Shown piece by piece: positions 8,343 through 14,643 of a stretch of 40,701 nucleotides of DNA. The DNA is from Holophagaceae bacterium (GTDB taxonomy: Bacteria > Acidobacteriota > Holophagae > Holophagales > Holophagaceae). Within the stretch, counting starts at the first letter, position 1. Each line of letters opens with the position of its first letter. The notes under the pieces were generated by a model. It was not told the origin of the DNA. It saw only the letters and a program-made list of their open reading frames with translations, and did no database searches. The stretch is taken from the NCBI GenBank assembly GCA_017859955.1, contig JAFNAB010000023.1, positions 1 to 40,701 on the forward strand. The letters are read 5' to 3'. The position numbers and the translations under genes are program-made.

Positions 8343-8370
8343 TGCACATTCCGGAGAATGCGCCTATGCT
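8343..8370 (+). promoter_or_regulatory. Predicted promoter of the zinc-ribbon gene
   Basis: A -10 box TATGCT (8365-8370) follows a -35-like TGCACA (8343-8348, four of six matches) after 16 bp. The 11 bases CTATGCTTTGG around the -10 box are identical to those before the 3309 gene. Start of transcription is expected near 8377, leaving a short leader with a GGAGAG ribosome site before the GTG at 8396. Confidence 0.4.
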
Positions 8371-8395
8371 TTGGGTAATCACTCCGGAGAGAGCC

Positions 8396-9430
8396 GTGCT
8401 CGAGTCCCTTCGATGCCCTAGTTGTTCCACCCACTACGGCCTTCGGCCCCAGCGGGTTCGGATAGAAATCCGCCGCGCAAAGTGCTTCCGATGCGGGCAC
8501 TTGTTCGATATCCAGGAGACGGTCAAGCGCCTGCTGCCGCCGCCACCCCCTGAATCATTGCTGGAAGAAGTGCCGGGCCTTGCGGCCAGCGATCTGGCGG
8601 GTATCGAGTTCCAGGACGACTTTTTTATCGAGGAGCCGAGTCCAGCCCTGGCCGAGGGCGCTCAGCCGGACTCACTGACCCTGGGGGACCTTGAGCAGAG
8701 CGAAGGGTCCATGGACACCACCCTGGTCGACTTCACGCCACCGCCCCCCTCAGAAGCCCATTACACCTCGGCCAAGGACGCCATCAGCCGCTTGCTGGGA
8801 GATGTCCCCCCCTCGGCGGCTGCGACCCGCCCATTCTCCAGCAGCCGCAGCTCCAATCCCATGGATGTGGAGGCCACCCTGGAGGCTCTGGAGAACACCC
8901 TGGGAGGCGTTCAACCCACCGAACTCGACAAGGGGACCGCCACCCCCGGAGGGGATCTGGGCACGACGGTGAGGTTGAACCTTCAGGACCTCCAGGCCGC
9001 AATGGCACAGGGTCCCGACGAGGTGAACCCTGCCGCGCAGACCCTTTCCATGCCACTGCCCCAGTTCACGGCAGCTCCCCAGCCCGCACCAAGCCCGGCC
9101 CTCCCCCCTCCGCAGCCGACCCCCATCACTGTGCCGACAGCCCAGGACCCCAATCTGCTCAAGTTGAAGATTGGGGAGGACCTCTACGAGAACCTGACCG
9201 TGGATCAGATTTCAACCTGGATTGAACAGGGCCGGGTCCTGGACAGTCACCAGGTCGCACGACAGTTCAGTGAGAACTGGATCGAGGCCGCCAAGGTCCC
9301 CAACCTGCGTCCTGTATTTGAGCGCATCAAGCGTCTGCGCAGCGTCCTTCCCGAGGAGACGCAGACCGCCACCCCGAACCCGGAGCCGGTCAGGAAGAGC
9401 CTTTTCGGGGGCCTTTTTGGACGAAACTAG
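8396..9430 (+). CDS. Zinc-ribbon protein with proline-rich middle and GYF-like C-terminus
   Basis: The chosen GTG start has GGAGAG seven bases upstream, and the protein then opens with MLESLRCPSC. The frame extends back to 8339, but that would put the promoter inside the gene. The N-terminal 40 residues form an MJ0042-type zinc ribbon: CPSC, then about 20 residues, then CFRC with GHLFDI. About 200 acidic, proline-rich, low-complexity residues follow. Residues near the C-terminus (EDLYENLTVDQISTWIEQGR... and ..SENWIEAAKVPNL) resemble the GYF_2/DUF4339 fold, in which a small domain reads W-x-x-x-G-x-[IV] and ends in W. Proteins of this layout are common in Holophagae-like and myxobacterial genomes, with unknown roles. 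It is 345 aa long, with no membrane segment. The next gene begins three bases after its stop. Confidence 0.8.
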   Translation: MLESLRCPSCSTHYGLRPQRVRIEIRRAKCFRCGHLFDIQETVKRLLPPPPPESLLEEVPGLAASDLAGIEFQDDFFIEEPSPALAEGAQPDSLTLGDLEQSEGSMDTTLVDFTPPPPSEAHYTSAKDAISRLLGDVPPSAAATRPFSSSRSSNPMDVEATLEALENTLGGVQPTELDKGTATPGGDLGTTVRLNLQDLQAAMAQGPDEVNPAAQTLSMPLPQFTAAPQPAPSPALPPPQPTPITVPTAQDPNLLKLKIGEDLYENLTVDQISTWIEQGRVLDSHQVARQFSENWIEAAKVPNLRPVFERIKRLRSVLPEETQTATPNPEPVRKSLFGGLFGRN

Positions 9431-9433
9431 ACC

Positions 9434-9892
9434 ATGACCCCCCTCCTGCTCTCCACCCTGCTGCTCCTGACCCCTTCCCAGGGAGCGCCAGCCCCCAAGG
9501 CTGCCGAAAGCGCGCCCAAAGCCCTGAGCTTTGCCAGCCAGCGGATCGACTTCAAGTGGGATCAACTCATCCCATTGAACCTCGAATTGGACGGCCTCAA
9601 GGTCAATTCCATCTTCTTCAACCGGAAGGACCTGCGAATCGTCAAGACCATCGAACTTGGAGCCAGGGCCCAGGTCGATGTGACCAACACCAGCGCCAAG
9701 GGTCGGCATCCGGGCTTCGCCGTGGCGGTCTTCGACCGGGAGGACCGGCTCCTGGGGGCAAGCTGCGGGGGGCCCCGGCTGGGTCGCCTGAGCCCAGGTG
9801 CCACCGATACCTATGACCTGGATTTCTCCCACGTGGTGGAGCGTCTGCCCCACGGGGCCTACTTTGTATTGAGCGTCGAGCTGTCGGACTGA
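9434..9892 (+). CDS. Small secreted protein of unknown function
   Basis: The 152-residue product starts with a short hydrophobic signal sequence, MTPLLLSTLLLLTPSQGAPA, probably cleaved after about residue 18. The mature part is a beta-rich domain with motifs such as IPLNLELDGLKVNSIFFN, a V-D-V-T-N-T turn and an FDREDRLLGA strand. This resembles immunoglobulin-like or FxLYD-type folds, where a protein describes its interaction with its own charge surface; I cannot name a family. It starts three bases after the zinc-ribbon gene, without a clear ribosome site, so it probably depends on translational coupling. It converges on the heptose kinase with only five bases between stops. Confidence 0.75.
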   Translation: MTPLLLSTLLLLTPSQGAPAPKAAESAPKALSFASQRIDFKWDQLIPLNLELDGLKVNSIFFNRKDLRIVKTIELGARAQVDVTNTSAKGRHPGFAVAVFDREDRLLGASCGGPRLGRLSPGATDTYDLDFSHVVERLPHGAYFVLSVELSD

Positions 9893-9897
9893 TACAC

Positions 9898-10902
9898 CTA
9901 CAGTGCCTCCTGCTCCCGGTAGCGATCCAGGATTTCGCTGGGGCTGGCGGTGGCGGTGCCGACCTTGGCCACCACCACGCCAGCGGCGACATTGGCCAGC
10001 ATGGCCGCGTCCTTCCAGTCGGCCTGGGCCGCCACGGCGGCGCCGAAGGTGGCGATGACCGTATCCCCGGCGCCACTCACATCGAAGACCTCCCGGGCCT
10101 CGGTGGAGATGAGCCAGGGCTCCCGGTGCCCAGCCTCGGGGGCGATGAGGGCCATGCCCTTCTCCGAGCGGGTGATCAGGAGACCCTTGAGACCAAGATC
10201 CTCTGCAAGGAGCCGACCGGCCTTGAAGAAGTCAGCTTCGTTGCGAATCGGAATGCCGCTCAGTTCCAGCAGTTCCTTGGTATTGGGCGTCATGAGGGTG
10301 GCGCCGTGGTAGAAGTCACGATGACTGGGTTTGGGATCCACAATCCAGGGGATGTCCCGCTTGAGGCAGCCCTGGCGGACCCGCTCCATGAGCACCTCGC
10401 CCACCACGCCCTTGGCGTAGTCCGAAACGATCAGGGCCTCGGCCTCATCCAGGGCGCGGTCCAGGGCGGCGCAGAGCCCCTCCACAGCCCCTTCCTCCAA
10501 GGCACCGGGTTCCTCGCGGTCGATGCGCAGCATCTGCTGCTGGAGACCGATGACCCGGGTCTTGATGATGGTGGGACGGTTGGGGTCGAAGACCAGGCCG
10601 TCAGCTCCGACATCCAACTTGGCCAGCAGTCCCAACAGACGGTTCCCGGCGGCGTCATTCTGAAGGGTGCCCATCAGGAGAGGCTCGGCCCCCAGGGCCT
10701 TGAGGTTGGCCGCCACATTGGCCGCGCCCCCCAGCACGGAACGTTCCCGCACGACACGGACGATGGGAACGGGAGCCTCCGGTGAGATCCGGGTGACCTC
10801 TCCGAACAGATACTCGTCCAGCATGAGATCGCCGAGAACCGCGACTTTTCGGCCCTGGATCTGGCGTAGGAGCTTTTCCGCCTGGCTTCGATCAAGTTTC
10901 AT
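9898..10902 (-). CDS. D-glycero-beta-D-manno-heptose-7-phosphate kinase (HldE N-domain type)
   Basis: A PfkB/ribokinase-family kinase of 334 residues. It matches the kinase half of HldE (RfaE domain I), which forms heptose-1,7-bisphosphate for lipopolysaccharide core. Visible signatures are AVLGDLMLDEYLFGEVTRISPEAPVP near residues 21-45, GGAANVAANL (58-67), a VSDYAKG segment, and the anion-hole and catalytic motif DVSGAGDT with Asp280. The cytidylyltransferase half is absent, so that activity must be encoded elsewhere. The ATG at 10902 overlaps the upstream stop (ATGA), so it is coupled to the Trm112-like gene; the open frame to 10986 is only readthrough. Another PfkB sugar kinase is possible, but the SPEAPVP motif is specific. 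Confidence 0.87.
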   Translation of the reverse strand: MKLDRSQAEKLLRQIQGRKVAVLGDLMLDEYLFGEVTRISPEAPVPIVRVVRERSVLGGAANVAANLKALGAEPLLMGTLQNDAAGNRLLGLLAKLDVGADGLVFDPNRPTIIKTRVIGLQQQMLRIDREEPGALEEGAVEGLCAALDRALDEAEALIVSDYAKGVVGEVLMERVRQGCLKRDIPWIVDPKPSHRDFYHGATLMTPNTKELLELSGIPIRNEADFFKAGRLLAEDLGLKGLLITRSEKGMALIAPEAGHREPWLISTEAREVFDVSGAGDTVIATFGAAVAAQADWKDAAMLANVAAGVVVAKVGTATASPSEILDRYREQEAL

Positions 10903-11087
10903 CGTTCTTCCTTGTGCTTGGCATGGTCCGGCAACATGACCGGAATGCCATCCTCTATGGGGTAGATTAGCCCACACTTCCGGCAAAGCAGCCCAGAGAG
11001 GGTTTCCTCCAGGTCTCCGTGACAGGCCTGCCCGGCCTCTTCGGCGGGGCAGCAGAGCAGTTCAAGCAGGCGGGGATCCAGGTTCAT
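10899..11087 (-). CDS. Trm112-family small zinc-binding protein
   Basis: A 62-residue protein of the Trm112/UPF0434 (YcaR) type. These small proteins bind zinc and in eukaryotes activate methyltransferases; their bacterial role is less clear. The C-terminal half is canonical: LLCRKCGLIYPIEDGIPVML. The N-terminal zinc knuckle departs from the usual CPxCK: it reads LLCCPAEEAGQACHG, with the second Cys pushed several residues away. It starts nine bases after the ETF-QO stop and overlaps the heptose kinase by four bases. In enterobacteria a similar protein lies beside lpxK and kdsB, so an envelope-lipid neighbourhood is usual for this family. Confidence 0.88.
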   Translation of the reverse strand: MNLDPRLLELLCCPAEEAGQACHGDLEETLSGLLCRKCGLIYPIEDGIPVMLPDHAKHKEER

Positions 11088-11096
11088 GGCATCAAC

Positions 11097-12845
11097 TCAG
11101 CAAAGGGTGTATCTGGGACCACCCCCGCCCTCCGGGGGGGTCCAGATCACGTTCTGTTCGGGACATTTGATGTCGCAGGTCTTGCAGTGCACACAGTTGG
11201 CGTAGGCGATCTCCACCCGGGCCACCCGCCCCCCCTCGTCGGGATGCATTTCGTAGACCTGGGCCGGGCAGAAGACGGTGCAGGGGGCCCCTTTGGTCTC
11301 GAAACAGGCGATGCAGACCTCGTCTCCCTTCAGGATCTTCAGATGGGAGGGCTGGTGCTCGTCGTGCGTGACCCCGGACAGATGGAGGTCATCCAGCTTC
11401 GACAGGAAGCGGGTCCCGTCGAACTTCAGCCCAGAGTCCGTGGCTTCGCGATGCAAACCGGCCTTGCCGTAATAGGCCTCGGTGGTCTGGGTCCGGGAAG
11501 CGTCGGGCTCAGCCCTCAGGGGATCGCAGGGCACCCAGCCATCCGTCAGCAGGCCGGCCCCAAGACGGAGGGCGGCCAAAGGCGTCATGCCTCGGGTCAG
11601 AATCCCGTGGAAGTTCCGGGCGGATCTCAGTTCCTCGGCAGCCCAGGATTCATGAAAGGCCGTGGCGTAGCGCATCAGGCTGGATTCGCCGAAGTCCTCC
11701 TCCATCAGGGCGTCAAAGAGGGTTTCCGCAGCACAGAGTCCGGCCTTCATGGCCAGGTGGATCCCCTTGAGCCGGGCCGCATTGACCATCTGGGCCCCGT
11801 CCCCCAGGAGCATCCCACCCGGGAAGGCCAGACGGGGCATGGAGTGCCACCCGCCGATGGCCAGCGCCTTGGCCCCATACTGCACCGCCCTACCCCCCTG
11901 GAGCAGCTCGGCGATGCGGGGATGCCGCTTGAATCTCTGGAGGGCGAGGTGGGCGTCGGCGAAGGGGTCCTGGGTGTCCAGGCTCACGACGTAGCCCAGA
12001 GCCACGCGGTCGTCTCCCAGGCCGTAGACGAAGGAGCCCCCGGACTCGCCCTCGCCGAGGGGCCACCCCGTGCTGTGGAGCACGAAACCCGGCGGCACCT
12101 GCCCTGCGGGCACTTCCCAGACCTCCTTGACGGCGGTCTCGAAGACCTGGGGATTGATGGCGTCCTTCTGGAGCCCCAGCACTTCCTCCAGTTCCCGGAC
12201 GAGGTGCCCCCTGGGGCCCTCACCGAAGACCGTCACCTGGGCCCGCAGGTCATTCCCAGGCTCGAAATTGGCTTTTGGGGAACCATCTGGATTCACGCCC
12301 CGGTCGGCGGTCTGGACCCCCGCCACCCGCCCTGCTTCCCAGAGCACCTTCATGCCGGCGAAGCCGGGAAGCAGCAGGACCTCCACGCCCGGCAGCTCGC
12401 GGGCCCCGATCTGCTCAGCCATCCAGCGCGCCATCCGGGACAGCGAAACCACGTGATTGCCGCGGTTTTTGAGGAAGGAGGGGATCACCGGGAGTTTGAA
12501 TCCGCCGCGATCCGAGTTGAAGAGCCAGACTTCTTCTTCCTCCACCTGCCCTTCCACGGGGAAACCACGCTGGAGGTAGTCGGGACAGAGTTCATGGAGG
12601 CTGGAGGGATCCAGGATCGCCCCCGAAAAGGCGTGGCCGCCGATCTCATCCCCCTTCTCGATGAGCCCGATGGTCAGGCCCTGAAGCTTCTGCGCTCCAC
12701 CTTTGCGCTGCTGAGCCTCGATCAGATCCAGCAGGCGCCATAGGGCCGCCAGATTTCCTGGCCCTCCTCCCACGAAGAGCACATCGAATTCCAGCACCTC
12801 TCGCACCACACCGGGACGGGCCCCCTGGGTCGAAAAGTCGGGCAT
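11097..12845 (-). CDS. Electron transfer flavoprotein-quinone oxidoreductase
   Basis: Carries electrons from reduced ETF, via FAD and a [4Fe-4S] cluster, to the membrane quinone pool. The 582 residues show the family features: an N-terminal dinucleotide fold (DVLFVGGGPGNLAALWRL), a GLIEKGDEIGGHAFSGAILDP segment (ETF-QO hallmark), an IGGWHSMP and FPGGMLLGDGAQMVNAARLKGIH region, and a C-terminal ferredoxin-like domain with CIACFETKGAPC..FCP and CVHCKTCDIKCPEQN. The FAD motif ends G-P-G-N where GxGxxG would have glycine. A GGAG ribosome site precedes the ATG. No etfA or etfB lies in the window. It leads a probable operon with the Trm112-like and heptose kinase genes. Mature length matches the family. 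Confidence 0.92.
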   Translation of the reverse strand: MPDFSTQGARPGVVREVLEFDVLFVGGGPGNLAALWRLLDLIEAQQRKGGAQKLQGLTIGLIEKGDEIGGHAFSGAILDPSSLHELCPDYLQRGFPVEGQVEEEEVWLFNSDRGGFKLPVIPSFLKNRGNHVVSLSRMARWMAEQIGARELPGVEVLLLPGFAGMKVLWEAGRVAGVQTADRGVNPDGSPKANFEPGNDLRAQVTVFGEGPRGHLVRELEEVLGLQKDAINPQVFETAVKEVWEVPAGQVPPGFVLHSTGWPLGEGESGGSFVYGLGDDRVALGYVVSLDTQDPFADAHLALQRFKRHPRIAELLQGGRAVQYGAKALAIGGWHSMPRLAFPGGMLLGDGAQMVNAARLKGIHLAMKAGLCAAETLFDALMEEDFGESSLMRYATAFHESWAAEELRSARNFHGILTRGMTPLAALRLGAGLLTDGWVPCDPLRAEPDASRTQTTEAYYGKAGLHREATDSGLKFDGTRFLSKLDDLHLSGVTHDEHQPSHLKILKGDEVCIACFETKGAPCTVFCPAQVYEMHPDEGGRVARVEIAYANCVHCKTCDIKCPEQNVIWTPPEGGGGPRYTLC

Positions 12846-12903
12846 GGAGTCTCCAGAGCAAGAAGCAGGGGATAGTTTAGCGGAGCAGTGGCATCATCGT
12901 GGC

Positions 12904-13260
12904 ATGGCGAACTCTGCCCCTTCTTCCCGTATCTTCCAAGCGGCCGTCGAGCGCCCCCTCTCGGTGGTGTTTCCCTCCGCCGATGGGCGTTGGGAGGGGC
13001 ATGATTACCGGGTCGAGGTCATCACCGAGGCCCAGGGTCTGGACGCCTTCGATGTGGTCGTGGACTTCCGGGACCTGGAGGCGGCCCTGGACGCGCTCTT
13101 GGCGCCCCTGGATGGCCGGTGCCTGACCGAGCTCCCCAGTCCCTTGGCCCTGACCAAGCACCTGCTGACCGAACTCGCCCCCAAGGTTCCCGCCCCCGCC
13201 CGCCTCGCTGAGGTGGCCCTGACGGATGGCCGGGGCCGGAGACTCGCGCTCCGCCCATGA
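12904..13260 (+). CDS. Degenerate 6-carboxytetrahydropterin synthase (QueD/PTPS)-like protein
   Basis: The 118-residue protein follows the T-fold pattern of QueD: an opening FQAA strand, GHDYRVEV, VVVDFRDLEAALDALLAPLD, and PSPLALTKHLLTEL. The zinc and catalytic residues are largely gone. The family's FSAAH is FQAAV, HGH is EGH, the catalytic Cys before HGH is absent, and the PLDH of the second half is PLDG. It may therefore have lost synthase activity or gained another ligand. The start is an ATG without a strong ribosome site; the frame stays open to 12844, but that overlaps the ETF-QO start. It shares four bases (ATGA) with the signal peptidase gene and is divergent from ETF-QO. Confidence 0.7.
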   Translation: MANSAPSSRIFQAAVERPLSVVFPSADGRWEGHDYRVEVITEAQGLDAFDVVVDFRDLEAALDALLAPLDGRCLTELPSPLALTKHLLTELAPKVPAPARLAEVALTDGRGRRLALRP

Positions 13261-13694
13261 AGCAGCTTTCCCTTTTCGTCGCCGCCATGGCCCTGGCCCT
13301 GGCACCCCTTGCCTTCATCCACCCCGTCCGGATCCAGGGGCGGAGCATGGCCCCCACCCTGCGGGACGGTGAGATGTGCTTCGCTCTCCGCGCCTGGTGC
13401 GCCCCCGCGCCCCGAAGGGGACAGATCTGGGTGGTCCAGGCCCCCGAGGGCGAGGCCGTCAAGCGGCTCCTGGCCCTTCCGGGTCAGCGACTCTCCCTCC
13501 AGGAAGGCCGTTTTTGCCTCGATGGTCAACCCCTGGAAGAGCCCTACCTCCGGTACCGGGAGTCAGGGAATGGCGGCCCCTGGGACGCCCATGAGGGCTA
13601 TCTGGTGCTGGGGGACAACCGCCCCGCCAGCCGAGATAGCCGAGCCTGGGGCCCCATGGGCAGGCAAGCCATGGAATCCCTGATTATTCATTAA
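13257..13694 (+). CDS. lepB: Short signal peptidase I (S26 family)
   Basis: Cleaves signal peptides at the outer face of the inner membrane. The 145 residues contain one N-terminal membrane anchor (about 4-21), the box with catalytic serine (GRSMAPTL, Ser30), the box with general-base lysine (AVKRLLALPG, Lys69), and the box VLGDNRPASRDSRAWG near residues 117-132. All catalytic elements are present, although the protein is much shorter than E. coli LepB, in line with small S26 enzymes. TraF-like or plasmid peptidases look similar, but chromosomal context favours a general peptidase or a specialised paralogue. It overlaps the QueD-like gene by four bases. After its stop lies a small AT-rich stretch and then dprA. 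Confidence 0.88.
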   Translation: MKQLSLFVAAMALALAPLAFIHPVRIQGRSMAPTLRDGEMCFALRAWCAPAPRRGQIWVVQAPEGEAVKRLLALPGQRLSLQEGRFCLDGQPLEEPYLRYRESGNGGPWDAHEGYLVLGDNRPASRDSRAWGPMGRQAMESLIIH

Positions 13695-13763
13695 TGCTTA
13701 ATTAAATATTGCCTTGCCAGACAGGGCGACCCGGGGCATGGTGGGACATTCCTTCCGGCACCT

Positions 13764-14597
13764 ATGAACCTCGATCCGTGGGCCCTCGCCTTCTCGCTGC
13801 TGCCGTGGCCGGAACGCCGGAAGGCGGAGCTCTGGGGGGAGTACCAGTCGGGCGAAAGGCCGGTGCTTTCCCCCCGTGAGGCCATGGAACTGGAGCGCCT
13901 GGAACGGGAGCTTCCCCAATTCCGCAAGGATGCGGCAGCCCGGGGTGCCCGCCTACTGCTCCCAGGGGATGAGGACCTAGCCCGTTTCCTGGACCCCCTG
14001 CCCTATCCGGTGGCCTTGTGGGTCCAGGGAACCCTGCCACCGGCAGGGCCTGCCCTGGCCCTGGTGGGAAGCCGCCAGGCCAGTCCCGAAGGCCGGGAAA
14101 GGGCCCGGCGCCTGGCCCGGGACCTGACCCGCCGGGGAGTGAAGGTGCTCTCGGGTCTGGCCCGGGGCATCGATGGAGCCGCCCACGAAGGGGCCCTGGA
14201 GGCCGGTCCCACCTGGGGCATCCTGGGCTCGGGCCTGGACCACCCCTACCCACCGGAACACCGGGGCCTCATGGCGCGCATGGTGGCGACCGGAGGTGGG
14301 GTCATCACGCCCTTCCCTCCTTCGGCCCCTCCCCGGAAATGGCACTTCCCCCGACGGAACCTCATCCTTGCCGCCTGGGTCCAGGGCGTGGTGGTGGTGG
14401 AGGCCGGTTTGCGCTCCGGCTCCCTCCTCACGGGACGACTGGCGCTGGATCTGGGCAAGGAATTGTGGGTCTGCCCGGGTGCCCCTGAAAATTCCTTGGC
14501 CGAGGGGCCAAATTTTCTCCTGAGAGAAGGCGCAGCGCGGGTCTGCCGTTCAGCCATGGACCTGCTTGAGGACCTGAATCTGCCCTTGGGGACTTGA
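13764..14597 (+). CDS. dprA: DNA-processing protein DprA (Smf), without C-terminal winged helix
   Basis: Binds incoming single-stranded DNA and loads RecA during natural transformation. The 277 residues include a SAM-like N-terminal helical region and the Rossmann-like DprA core: LVGSRQASPEG, LSGLARGIDGAAHEGAL, ILGSGLDHPYPPEHRGL, and KWHFPRRNLILAAW. The usual serine-glutamate of SEYPP is replaced by TPFPPS. Canonical DprA often has a C-terminal DML1-like winged helix after about residue 290; here the protein ends at 277, so it appears to lack that domain, as do several naturally competent species. A leader of about 70 bp separates it from lepB, and it precedes topA, a common dprA-topA pairing. 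Confidence 0.92.
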   Translation: MNLDPWALAFSLLPWPERRKAELWGEYQSGERPVLSPREAMELERLERELPQFRKDAAARGARLLLPGDEDLARFLDPLPYPVALWVQGTLPPAGPALALVGSRQASPEGRERARRLARDLTRRGVKVLSGLARGIDGAAHEGALEAGPTWGILGSGLDHPYPPEHRGLMARMVATGGGVITPFPPSAPPRKWHFPRRNLILAAWVQGVVVVEAGLRSGSLLTGRLALDLGKELWVCPGAPENSLAEGPNFLLREGAARVCRSAMDLLEDLNLPLGT

Positions 14598-14643
14598 CAA
14601 GCCTCCCATCCATGACCTCATCATCCCAGTCCTGGAGTCTCCC

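Noticed and set aside
11019..12743. A 574-residue open frame on the plus strand
   Set aside because: It is antisense to the clear ETF-QO gene, has no ribosome site or recognisable motif, and reflects the GC-rich third codon positions of the real gene.
13690..13763. An AT-rich stretch after lepB as a possible integration or replication site
   Set aside because: It is only about 25 bases, with no repeat pair, DnaA boxes or integrase nearby.
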